This document shows, in pieces, positions 43,644 to 52,317 of a stretch of 64,000 bases of DNA. Positions within the stretch are counted from its first letter, which is position 1; every line of letters begins with the position of its first letter. The translations under genes were made by a program, and so were the position numbers. The stretch is from the NCBI GenBank assembly GCA_003511165.1, contig DOJW01000007.1, positions 1 through 64,000 on the forward strand, read 5' to 3'. The notes under the pieces were generated by a model, which had not been told where the DNA came from, did no database searches, and saw nothing but the letters and a program-made list of their open reading frames with translations. This DNA comes from Candidatus Dependentiae bacterium (GTDB taxonomy: Bacteria > Babelota > Babeliae > Babelales > UBA12411).

Positions 43644-44804
43644 TTATTTTGTTGCGCTAATAAGGTTTGTTATAGCTTTATTTTTTTCATTCGGTGTTAA
43701 TTTAGTTTTTATAACAGCTTTTCTTAATATTTCTATTGTTTGGTCGTATGTTTTTTTATCTACAGGGTATGGCGTCGCATCTTTCCCGCCATGAGCAAAA
43801 CTGTAGCGAGCTGGATCTTTGTAAGATGGTTCGGCTCCATAAATTACTTCTCCGACAAGTGCGAGTGCTCTGACTGTTTTGGGACCAACGCCTTCTTGCG
43901 CAATTAACTCTTTGTATGTCTTTGGTTTATTAGCGCAGACTTTTGCGAGCACTTTTTCCAAATATAAACTTTTCGAAAAATCTTCATTGATAACAGGATG
44001 TTTTGTGAATTCGGTATTTGCTAACTCGAGAAATGATAATTGATGTTCGCCATTTGAAAAGCTCATCATTTTAGAAAGTCGCGAAGAATGTTTGCGAAGT
44101 AATTGAATGTCTTTAATAACAGAGTTGTAACCGGCATCAACCATATCAACAGAAAGATCTCTACTTTGTTGACTTGTCAAAGCTGTCATATTTAATACCG
44201 GTGATTTGAGTTTCAGGTCCGATACGATTCCTTTGTGTGGTTCAATAATTAAATCATTTGCAGATTCAGAGCTCCAGTGGTACCTTCTTGCGGTTTGGTT
44301 GCCTGTGTTCATTCCCTGTTGAACCACCGCCCACGCGCCTTTTTTGGAAAAAAAGAAAGCGTGATGATAAATTTGGTATCCATCTTGGATTAAAGCACTA
44401 TCAACTTTGGCACTCATCTTTGAATTATAAATAAGATTTTCAGTTTGATTTGTTTGTAGGTAAAGTTTTTTGCCCCAAAGAGCTATTTCATCTGGAGTTT
44501 TTCGCGATGTTTTACCTTTACCGCCGCAGATGAATATTCCTAATTCTTTTTCATGTCCGCGAATAGCTTCTTTAAGAGCGGCTGTTAAAATCGTTGTTAA
44601 GCCACTTGCATTCCAATCGAATGCTAAAACTGTGCCTAAAGATTGAAACCATACAGGATCTGCTATACGTGCAATAAATTCATTAGGGCCATATTCGTCT
44701 ATTAAAACACGGACCATTTCCTGTCCTAGTTTTACCATTCTTTCAAATAGCCAACGAGGACAAGTTCCATAATCTAACGTAAATGTTGCAATACCGCGTT
44801 TCAT
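43644..44804 (-). CDS. DUF763 family protein
   Basis: A 386-residue protein matching DUF763 over its length: N-terminal MKRGIATFTLDYGTCPRWLFERM, DPVWFQSLGTVLAFDWNASGLTT, KLYLQTNQTENLIYNSKMSAKVDSALIQDGYQIYHH-type core, QQGMNTGNQTARRYHW, and a helix-hairpin-helix-like GVGPKTVRALALVGEVIYG. The family occurs mainly in archaea and thermophiles and has no settled biochemical role; the helix-hairpin-helix segment and Arg/Lys pattern hint at nucleic-acid contact. It is first in a unit with the NUDIX gene. The ribosome-binding site is weak. Confidence 0.85.
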   Translation of the reverse strand: MKRGIATFTLDYGTCPRWLFERMVKLGQEMVRVLIDEYGPNEFIARIADPVWFQSLGTVLAFDWNASGLTTILTAALKEAIRGHEKELGIFICGGKGKTSRKTPDEIALWGKKLYLQTNQTENLIYNSKMSAKVDSALIQDGYQIYHHAFFFSKKGAWAVVQQGMNTGNQTARRYHWSSESANDLIIEPHKGIVSDLKLKSPVLNMTALTSQQSRDLSVDMVDAGYNSVIKDIQLLRKHSSRLSKMMSFSNGEHQLSFLELANTEFTKHPVINEDFSKSLYLEKVLAKVCANKPKTYKELIAQEGVGPKTVRALALVGEVIYGAEPSYKDPARYSFAHGGKDATPYPVDKKTYDQTIEILRKAVIKTKLTPNEKNKAITNLISATK

Positions 44805-45021
44805 AATTTTTTAACCAAAAATATTTATAGTGTTTAATAGAACAAAATCAACTAGAAAGTTAATAGTAGCATTCTTTTATTGTCAAACTTTAAGTGTTTT
44901 CAAAATCCCAATAAAATCTATCAAAAACAATCGGTTTGTTTCTTAATTTACGACATAGTTTTTTTGTGTAAAAATATAGAACATTATGTTTATTTAGATA
45001 AAAATAAGTTTGGAGTTGCAA

Positions 45022-46461
45022 ATGATTTTGGATAATCAATTTTTTGATCATGTTTTCAAATCTGACGATGTTTATTTTGGCCTTGCAAATAAAATAAAAT
45101 CTTTTGATAAAATTTCTTTTTTGCAAAATAGTGAACTTGCAGTATCCATTGATAGTAGAACAATTAATAAAAACGAAATTTTTCTTGCGCTTAAAGGCGA
45201 TAAATTTGATGGTCATGATTTTTTACTTCAAGCGCTGCAAAATGGTGCGATCGGTTTAATCATTCAAAAAAATAAAATCGATTATTTAGATAAATTTCCA
45301 AAAAATTTATTAGAAAATAAATTGATTATCGCAACTGATGATACATACAAAAAACTTGTTGAAATGGCAAAATATTGGAGAAATTCTTTTGATATTCCTG
45401 TGGTTGGTATCACCGGATCGGTTGGTAAAACTACAACAAAAGGAATGATCGATTCGATACTTTTTGCTGCAAATATTCCACATTTTACTTCCTATAAAAA
45501 TCAAAATAATGAAATTGGTTTACCTCTTAATATTTTAAAAATCCAAAAAAGTGCAAAAGTTGCTGTTTTTGAGCTTGGTATCAATAGTGTTGGTGAAATG
45601 GATAGACTTGTTGATATTTTAAATCCAACAATTGCGCTTATAACAACAGTTGCGCATGTTCATACAGAGGGTCTTGGAAATTTATCCTCAATTGCTCGTG
45701 AAAAACGCAAAATATTTAAAAACTTTAATTCAAAAAATGTCGGAATAATTTTTGGTGATAAAGATATTTTGGATGAATTTAGTTATTCACATCCGATAGT
45801 TCGATTTGGTTTTAAACGCAAAAATAATATTCGCGCAAGTAAAGTTAATCTGATTTGGGATGAAAGTGGTAATGGTCTAATAAAATTTGTTTTAAATATT
45901 TATGATGAAAAATTCCCAGCTCATCTGAATGTTGATAATGAAATATTGGTTCATAATGCCCTTGCTGCTGCGGCCATAGCAAAAGTTTTAGAAGTTTCTG
46001 CGGATGCAATATTACTAGGTCTTGAAAATTTTAAACCTGTAAGTGGGCGTTTTGAAAAAAACGTTTTGAAAAATAACAAAGGAATAATAATAAATGATTG
46101 TTACAATGCAAGTCCTGAAAGTATGAAAAAATCACTGCTTGCATTTAATAAGATGAAAGCTAAAGGTTTAAAAATTGCAGTTTTGGGAGATATGCTTGAG
46201 CTTGGGCAAAAAGAAATGTACTGGCATCGGCAAATAGGGCGAACACTTTGTAAAACTCCAAACATAGATCGATTGATTTTGGTTGGAATAAGAGCAAAAG
46301 AGATTTCTTTAACAGCTCCTTTAACTTTAAAAATTGATTTTGCTGCCGACTCTCAAGAAGCTTTAAAAATTTTAGAAGGTATGCTAGAGGAGAATTCGCT
46401 AGTTTTACTAAAAGCATCTCATGGAATGGGCTTTTCCAATATTGTAAGTGGCTTATTGTAG
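45022..46461 (+). CDS. murF: UDP-N-acetylmuramoyl-tripeptide--D-alanyl-D-alanine ligase
   Basis: A 479-residue Mur ligase, last cytosolic step of UDP-MurNAc-pentapeptide synthesis. N-terminal domain with VSIDSRTINKNEIFLALKGDKFDGHDF (the MurE/MurF uracil-side pattern), central ATPase with GITGSVGKTTTKGMI and the FELGINSVGEMDRL element specific to MurF, and C-terminal domain with GIIINDCYNASPESMKKSL. The P-loop has Val where Asn is usual (GSNGKTT). GGAG 6 nt before ATG 45022 sets the start; the frame opens four codons earlier at TTG. It is divergent from the DUF763 gene. Confidence 0.93.
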   Translation: MILDNQFFDHVFKSDDVYFGLANKIKSFDKISFLQNSELAVSIDSRTINKNEIFLALKGDKFDGHDFLLQALQNGAIGLIIQKNKIDYLDKFPKNLLENKLIIATDDTYKKLVEMAKYWRNSFDIPVVGITGSVGKTTTKGMIDSILFAANIPHFTSYKNQNNEIGLPLNILKIQKSAKVAVFELGINSVGEMDRLVDILNPTIALITTVAHVHTEGLGNLSSIAREKRKIFKNFNSKNVGIIFGDKDILDEFSYSHPIVRFGFKRKNNIRASKVNLIWDESGNGLIKFVLNIYDEKFPAHLNVDNEILVHNALAAAAIAKVLEVSADAILLGLENFKPVSGRFEKNVLKNNKGIIINDCYNASPESMKKSLLAFNKMKAKGLKIAVLGDMLELGQKEMYWHRQIGRTLCKTPNIDRLILVGIRAKEISLTAPLTLKIDFAADSQEALKILEGMLEENSLVLLKASHGMGFSNIVSGLL

Positions 46462-46572
46462 GTTTTCTAAAAGCTTTTTTGCTAGATTTTTTGTTGCTTG
46501 CTTCGCTATCTAAAAATGTATACCTTAGAAATATATTTTATTAATATTTCAACAGTTACTGGCGGAGGGTAT

Positions 46573-47112
46573 ATGACACAAGCAAATATACCAATGGAAC
46601 AAGGGTTATTACAGAAGGTCACCGATATTCCAAGCAAGATTTTACTTCATCACGAAGTCCAAAATTTACCTCAAATATTACTTCATTATCTAGGGCACGA
46701 AGATTGCTTTGGTCTAAAGCATGCGGCTTATTTTGTAGACAATCCAGATTTCGACCATTTAATTGGTGTTGCAGGTTATTCAAATCAGGATCATTGCTCT
46801 AAAGCAGCAGAAGATTTGTGGAAAGATCCAAATTCATTTCATGAAGCGATTACAAATTTGGATTTTAATAAAAAGGTGAGAAGTTATTTTCAAGATAGCT
46901 TAAAACGTAAAAACTCTGCGGATCATGATTCTGTTTTAGTTCATAAAATTGCAAAAGATATTGGAATAGAAAATCCACAAATGTTTTCTTGGAATGTAAA
47001 ACATGGAAATCATGGATTATTTATTTTTGAACCAAAATCAGAGTTATCAGATTTTTCAAAATCACTTTTAAAAAATTCTGCAATGCTTCTAGGATTTTGT
47101 GCGATAATCTAA
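46573..47112 (+). CDS. Hypothetical cytosolic protein, no recognised family
   Basis: A 179-residue protein from ATG 46573, chosen because GGAGG lies 6-7 nt upstream; the frame extends 25 more codons without support. No signal peptide or membrane segment. It is rich in His (for example LLHHEVQ, LLHYLGHEDCFGLKHAAYF and VKHGNHGLFIF), which could mean metal binding, but I see no known motif. It ends 20 bp before the P-type ATPase and probably shares its transcript, so a link to cation handling is possible but unproven. Confidence 0.6.
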   Translation: MTQANIPMEQGLLQKVTDIPSKILLHHEVQNLPQILLHYLGHEDCFGLKHAAYFVDNPDFDHLIGVAGYSNQDHCSKAAEDLWKDPNSFHEAITNLDFNKKVRSYFQDSLKRKNSADHDSVLVHKIAKDIGIENPQMFSWNVKHGNHGLFIFEPKSELSDFSKSLLKNSAMLLGFCAII

Positions 47113-47132
47113 GTTTCAACTAAAAGGAAAAA

Positions 47133-49664
47133 ATGGAGAGTAATAAATGGGTTTCCTGCTCTGTGCAGGAAGCATTATCTGTGTTGAAAACTTCTCAAAA
47201 TGGTCTATCGTCAGATGAATCTTCTAATCGATTAAAAATTTATGGACTTAATGAAATAAAAGAAAAAGAGGTTGGTTTATTAAATCTTTTATGTAAACAA
47301 TTTCAATCTCCATTTTTATATTTTCTTGTATTTGCTGCTTTGTTATCTCTTGCTGTTGGTGAACATATTAATTTTTTTGTTATTTTAAGTTTTATTTTTT
47401 TTAATGTTTTTCTTAGTTTTTATCAAGAAGCAAAAGCCAATTTAGCGCTTAAACATCTTAAAAAATTTCTCAAATTTACTACCAAAGTAATGCGTGATGG
47501 TAATGTTCAAAGTATTGATAAAACTCTTTTAGTTCCGGGTGATATTGTTTTACTTGAAACTGGAAATATTGTTCCGGCAGATATTCGTGTTATCGAATCT
47601 AAAAATCTTTTTGCAGATGAATCTGTTTTGTTTGGTGAATCTATTCCTGTTGCCAAAATCGCTGATGGTGAAACTGAGCAAAGAGATGTTTCTGAATACA
47701 AAAATATTTTGTTTGCAGCTTCAACGGTAGTTTCTGGAAGTGGCATCGGTGTTGTTGTGGCAACTGGTAAAAATAGTGAGTTTGGGGAAATCGAAAAATT
47801 GGTTAGTAACATTTCACGTGAAAGTATTTATGCACGAGAGCTTGCAAAGTTTTCCAAAATAGTTTTAGTTTTGGCGGTTTCTACGATTTTACTTATTTTT
47901 GGTATGAATGTTTGGATAAAAGGCGGTGCAAATTTTATTGATTTTGCAAACTTTTTTATCGTTTTGCTTGTTGGGATTGTACCGGAAGCGTTACCCGCTG
48001 TTGTTACTTTTGCGCTTTCGCAGGGTGCACTTGCTTTGGCCAAAGAAAATGTCTTGGTGAAGAGATTATCATCTATTCAAGATTTGGGGGATATTGAAAT
48101 TTTATGTAGTGATAAGACCGGAACATTAACTGAAAATATTTTGATTTTGGAAGATGTTTTTGCAGAAAATAAAGATGAATGTTTATTTAAGGGTCTATTA
48201 AGTTCTTCGTATTTAAAAAACAAAACAAAACCCATTTCAGGTTTTGATAGTGCTATTTTTAATTATTCTAAACAAGATTTAATTTCTAAAGTTGAAGATT
48301 TTAAATTGATTGCTGAAAATCCTTTTGATCCTGTAAAAATGCAAAGCAGTGTGGAAGTGCAAAATGAAAAAGGAGAGCAATTTTTAATTGTTAAAGGCGC
48401 AGCAGAACTGCTTTTAAATTCTTGCAGTTCTTTTTTAAAAAATTATTCCAAAGAATCGATTGAAAAAGAATTAAACAAATTCGGTCAAAATGGTAGAAGA
48501 ACTCTTGGAATTGCTATTAAAAAAATTGATAACGATTCTAAAAAATTAGAGTATTTGAAAGACTTGCAATTTATTGGATTTTTTATTTTTTATGATCCTA
48601 TAAAAGAGTCAGCAAAAGAGACTACAACTCTAGCTGCAACTTTGGGCGTAAAAATCAAAATTATCACCGGTGATGCGAAAGATGTTTCTTGCGCAGTTGC
48701 AAAAGATATCAATTTAATTTCCGATGATTCGCTTGCTGTGGTAGGAAAAGATTTGGAAAATTTATCACAGGAAGATTTTGCGATAGCGTGCGAGAAGTAT
48801 GCTGTTTTTGCACGAATTTCTCCTAGCTTGAAGTATAAAATTATTGAATCGCTGCAAGCAAAATATGAAGTAGGTTTTTTGGGTGAGGGAATGAATGACA
48901 CACCTGCGCTTAAAGCTGCAAATGTTGGTATTGCAGTTGAAGGTGCGATAGATGTGGCAAAAGATGTTTCTGATATTATTTTGCTCAAAAAAGATTTGCT
49001 TGTTTTGATAAAGGGCATCAAGGAAGGGCGGGCAATTTTTTCAAATATTAATAAATATATCAAAGTAACGATCGCAAGCAATTTTGGTAATTTTTATTCG
49101 ATGGCGCTTATATCTCTTCTTTTTCCATTTTTACCAATGCTTCCTATTCAGATTTTATTACTTAATCTTTTGTCCGATTTACCGTTAATTGCTATTGCAA
49201 CTGATAGTATAGATCTCGAAGAGCTGCAAAAACCAAAACTAAATAAACTTAGCGCATCAATCTTTTTGATACTCATTATGGCATTAGCAAGTTCTATTTT
49301 TGACTTTATATTTTTTGGATTATTTTATAGCAGTGGCGTTGATAGATTGCGAACGATGTGGTTCATTTTAAGTACATTTACAGAAGTGGCTTTGATTTTT
49401 TCACTGAGAACTACACATTTTTTTGCTCGTGCAACACGTCCAAGTTCTTTTTTGATTGGAATTTCTGCTTTTACAATTTTAACAGCAATAGTTTTGCCAT
49501 TCAGTTTTGTCGGTCAAAAATTATTGTTTTTTGTTCGACCTCTGCCCAAAGATATTTGGATAATAGTAATGCTTGGAATTTGCTATTTTGTTGTCAGCGA
49601 GATTGCAAAACAACTTTATTATTTCTTTGCTAATTCTCGGAAGAGAAATCGGGTTTTAAGCTGA
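47133..49664 (+). CDS. MgtA-like cation-transporting P-type ATPase
   Basis: An 843-residue inner-membrane pump. Cation-ATPase N-terminus (SSDESSNRLKIYGLNEIKEKEVG), actuator domain, phosphorylation motif CSDKTGTLTEN (Asp327), KGAAELLLNSC nucleotide site, TGD (IITGDAKDVS) and hinge, then about four C-terminal helices. The segment before Asp327 (PEALPAVVTFALSQGALALAKENVLVKRLSSIQDLGDIEILCSDKTG) is closest in wording to MgtA magnesium transporters. Two usually invariant motifs differ: TGES of the actuator is FGES (167-170), and GDGxND of the hinge is GEGMND (584-589). The ion is not assigned. It overlaps the convergent 49656 gene by 9 bp. Confidence 0.88.
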   Translation: MESNKWVSCSVQEALSVLKTSQNGLSSDESSNRLKIYGLNEIKEKEVGLLNLLCKQFQSPFLYFLVFAALLSLAVGEHINFFVILSFIFFNVFLSFYQEAKANLALKHLKKFLKFTTKVMRDGNVQSIDKTLLVPGDIVLLETGNIVPADIRVIESKNLFADESVLFGESIPVAKIADGETEQRDVSEYKNILFAASTVVSGSGIGVVVATGKNSEFGEIEKLVSNISRESIYARELAKFSKIVLVLAVSTILLIFGMNVWIKGGANFIDFANFFIVLLVGIVPEALPAVVTFALSQGALALAKENVLVKRLSSIQDLGDIEILCSDKTGTLTENILILEDVFAENKDECLFKGLLSSSYLKNKTKPISGFDSAIFNYSKQDLISKVEDFKLIAENPFDPVKMQSSVEVQNEKGEQFLIVKGAAELLLNSCSSFLKNYSKESIEKELNKFGQNGRRTLGIAIKKIDNDSKKLEYLKDLQFIGFFIFYDPIKESAKETTTLAATLGVKIKIITGDAKDVSCAVAKDINLISDDSLAVVGKDLENLSQEDFAIACEKYAVFARISPSLKYKIIESLQAKYEVGFLGEGMNDTPALKAANVGIAVEGAIDVAKDVSDIILLKKDLLVLIKGIKEGRAIFSNINKYIKVTIASNFGNFYSMALISLLFPFLPMLPIQILLLNLLSDLPLIAIATDSIDLEELQKPKLNKLSASIFLILIMALASSIFDFIFFGLFYSSGVDRLRTMWFILSTFTEVALIFSLRTTHFFARATRPSSFLIGISAFTILTAIVLPFSFVGQKLLFFVRPLPKDIWIIVMLGICYFVVSEIAKQLYYFFANSRKRNRVLS

Positions 49665-50822
49665 AGGTTGTTGAGTTTCTTGAGATTCACATTCAATGAT
49701 TTGTTTGTAATTAGAAATTATCGTTATTAGTCCTTCAAAACTTTCAAATTTTAAAGAACTATTTAATTCTTTTTGATCTGATATATATTTTTCAATCATT
49801 TGTTTTAATTCTAGAAGAAGTTGTATTGCTTTTTGATTTGTAATCTTTTTTGCAGAATGTTTTTTTTCAATTTGGGCAATTAAACTTTCAAATAAATGAT
49901 ACCTTTTTTCTAAGGTTTGTTGATTGTCGGGTTGTCTATTAGCTGCTCTTTTTTGTTGTTCAGTTTGAATTTGAGCTCTTACATCTGGGCATGCTAGCGG
50001 ATGTGCAGTTCTTGCGGCAAGTTGTGCGGAAAGAGTTTGTAATAGTTTTTGACTTGCGGCTAGCTCTTGTAAGTTTGCAGCGAGGTTACCATCTTTTTGT
50101 AATGTTTGTGGTGATCCTGCTAATAAAGTGTAACGTTTTGTCATTTTATTGATGTTTGTAATCATTTCTGTGACAGCTTTACGCATTTCTTCTAATTCAT
50201 AAGCTACTGTTCCACTACCATCGGGCTTAGGTTTGCCCAAAGATTGTTGTAAGCGTTCATTTGTTACTTGAAGTGATTTCATTAGTAATTGAGTTTCTGC
50301 CATTATACCATTAATTGTTGTTGGTTTTTCTGTTGGTTTTGCCAATTCAGCCAAACCACCCGTTCTAGAAATAATACCTTGAGTATTGTATCCAGATATT
50401 TGTTGCATTAATGAATTACCTGTTCTTAGAGAGCTTTTAGCTTCTTGAGTAACTTCGGCAAATTGTTGTAAAATCGTGTTGATTGGAGGTACAAGTTGTT
50501 TCATTGTTGTTAATAACTCAGAAACTTGCTTAGTTACCTCGGCCGCGTTATCAACGGCTTTAGATACACTTTTGCTGGATGTGAAATACCATCTAACAGT
50601 TGCTGCGATTGCTAAAGTTATTCCAATGGCAGATGATGCGTATGCTAAAGTTTTCCAATTCCATCGTGATGGTTGTGGAACTATTTTTACAGGTGTTTTT
50701 ACAAAATACGCCGCTAAATGGGATAAAAATGGATGATTTTTTCCGCATTGAAGTGGAATCGATGTTGAAATACCTAATGCAAAGATAAGCATTATTAAAT
50801 TAAATTTTTTAAAATTAAACAT
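49656..50822 (-). CDS. Exported coiled-coil protein, no recognised family
   Basis: A 388-residue protein with an N-terminal hydrophobic segment (LIMLIFALGISTSIPL), a second membrane helix at about 56-76 (LAYASSAIGITLAIAATVRWYF), and then a mostly helical body with heptad-like stretches (AVDNAAEVTKQVSELLTTMKQL, LAANLQELAASQKLLQTLSAQLAA). It looks like a membrane-anchored periplasmic or surface coiled-coil rod, loosely reminiscent of chemoreceptor stalks but without their hairpin motif. GTGGGGGC lies just before the ATG. It overlaps the ATPase 3' end by 9 bp. Confidence 0.68.
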   Translation of the reverse strand: MFNFKKFNLIMLIFALGISTSIPLQCGKNHPFLSHLAAYFVKTPVKIVPQPSRWNWKTLAYASSAIGITLAIAATVRWYFTSSKSVSKAVDNAAEVTKQVSELLTTMKQLVPPINTILQQFAEVTQEAKSSLRTGNSLMQQISGYNTQGIISRTGGLAELAKPTEKPTTINGIMAETQLLMKSLQVTNERLQQSLGKPKPDGSGTVAYELEEMRKAVTEMITNINKMTKRYTLLAGSPQTLQKDGNLAANLQELAASQKLLQTLSAQLAARTAHPLACPDVRAQIQTEQQKRAANRQPDNQQTLEKRYHLFESLIAQIEKKHSAKKITNQKAIQLLLELKQMIEKYISDQKELNSSLKFESFEGLITIISNYKQIIECESQETQQPSA

Positions 50823-50972
50823 TTTATGCCCCCACGAAGCAACTTTTAAATTTTCAATTTGTTATTATTTGTTACTAGGCTAAAGTTTTTAGTAAAAAGT
50901 TCAACAGGGTGAGGGGAAAATGATCAAAAACAGTGAAAATTGATATTTTTTGGTTGATTAATAAAATTTTGC

Positions 50973-52175
50973 TTATTTTTGCATAGATTTAATTGCTACA
51001 AAATCTTCGTTTTTGTTACTTAAAAAGTCTAAAGTTGCTCCGCCGCCTGTGGAGAGATAGTCAATTTTATCGGCGACATTAAACAAAAAAGCTGCTGCAA
51101 CACCATCCCCGCCGCCAATCACTGTGTAAGCATCACTTGTGGCAACAGCTTCTAAAATAGTTCTGCTTCCTGCTGCAAAATGGGGATGCGTATAAACGCC
51201 TGCTGTTCCGTTTAAAAATATTGTTTTCGCAGACTTAATTTCGTTGCAAAACATTTCTATTGTTTTAGGTCCGATGTCAAAACCTGCTAAATTATTAGGA
51301 AAATTTTTGTGATCTATTAAAATTTTTGTTTGTGATTGCAAATTTTCGCTTCCATAGCTATCGATTGGCAAAATTATGTTCACATTTTGATTTTTGGCTT
51401 TTTGCATTATGTTTTGTGCGATTTCAAGTGATGCAATTTCAACTAACGATTTACCGACTTCTTGTCCTTGAGATTTAAGAAAAGTGTATGCCATAGCGCC
51501 GCAGATTAAGATTGATTGTGGGCGAATGGCTTGTGGTTTATCCAAAAAAGCTTCGATGAGAGGAATTTTATCTGCGACTTTGTTACCTCCCAAAATTAGG
51601 ATAAATGGTTGTTTGGGGTTATTTTTTATCTTTTGAAGATTGTTAAATTCTTTTTCCATGAGTAGGCCAAAAGCTTTTTTATTTTTTTCAAAAAGCTCGG
51701 GTAAGAGAGTGATTGATGTGTCATTTCTATGTATCAGTGCAAATGCGTCATTTACATAGAAGTTTGCAAGCTTCTTTAACTTTGTTGCAAATTGTGGATC
51801 GCTTTTTTGTTCGCCGCTGAAGAATCGTAAATTTTCAAGCAGTACAATATCGCAATCGTTAAAAGTTGGAGTTTCATCGATCGTTGATAAATATTTTATT
51901 TTATAGTCTTTTGCTGCAAACCAATCGATAAAAATCGATGTTGAAAGTGATTGATCGATATTGAAATTTTTGTTTTCTAATTTTGGTCGTCCGAGGTGTG
52001 ATGCTAGTACTATTTTGCATTTTTTGTTTAATAAATAATCGATGGTAGGTAAAATTGATTGAAGTTTATAATCTTCTACGATTTTTCCGATTTTTAGAGG
52101 GACGTTTAAATCTGCTCTTAAAAAAACAGTATCGTTTTCCTGTAAAATCAAATCTTTTAGTGTTGGTTTAAGCAT
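50973..52175 (-). CDS. pgk: Phosphoglycerate kinase
   Basis: A 400-residue two-lobed kinase making ATP from 1,3-bisphosphoglycerate. Signatures: N-terminal LRADLNVPL, SHLGRPK, ENLRFFSGE, NDAFALIHR, ILGGNKVADKIPLIE, and the nucleotide-binding GGGDGVAAAF and STGGGATLDFL near the C-terminus. Length is standard. AAAGGTT precedes the ATG. The family residues are complete, so it should be active. With rpiB, a pentose-phosphate enzyme, it shows that some carbohydrate metabolism is kept despite the nucleotide importers. Divergent from the lipoprotein gene at 52318. Confidence 0.97.
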   Translation of the reverse strand: MLKPTLKDLILQENDTVFLRADLNVPLKIGKIVEDYKLQSILPTIDYLLNKKCKIVLASHLGRPKLENKNFNIDQSLSTSIFIDWFAAKDYKIKYLSTIDETPTFNDCDIVLLENLRFFSGEQKSDPQFATKLKKLANFYVNDAFALIHRNDTSITLLPELFEKNKKAFGLLMEKEFNNLQKIKNNPKQPFILILGGNKVADKIPLIEAFLDKPQAIRPQSILICGAMAYTFLKSQGQEVGKSLVEIASLEIAQNIMQKAKNQNVNIILPIDSYGSENLQSQTKILIDHKNFPNNLAGFDIGPKTIEMFCNEIKSAKTIFLNGTAGVYTHPHFAAGSRTILEAVATSDAYTVIGGGDGVAAAFLFNVADKIDYLSTGGGATLDFLSNKNEDFVAIKSMQK

Positions 52176-52317
52176 TTTTAACCTTTTTTAAATTGAAAAA
52201 ACTAACTTTTTTGTGAAATTATGACAATTTTTAATACTACCGTTTGTTGATAACTTATTTATTTTATAAAATCAATTAAATTACGATAATTTAGCGTTTT
52301 TGAAAGACGAGCTGTTT

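Noticed and set aside
44890..45216. 108-codon minus-strand frame at the start of murF
   Set aside because: It overlaps the N-terminal coding part of murF and reads as basic, Phe/Tyr/Asn-rich antisense sequence with no ribosome-binding site.
46498..46572. 25-residue N-terminal extension of the 46573 gene
   Set aside because: No Shine-Dalgarno at the upstream ATG, while GGAGG stands at the right distance before ATG 46573.
48590..49081. 163-codon minus-strand frame inside the P-type ATPase gene
   Set aside because: Antisense of the conserved hinge and phosphorylation domain; no ribosome-binding site.
49656..50822. Chemoreceptor-like identity for the coiled-coil protein
   Set aside because: It has a membrane helix and heptads, but the conserved hairpin-tip motif of methyl-accepting proteins is missing and no che genes are nearby.
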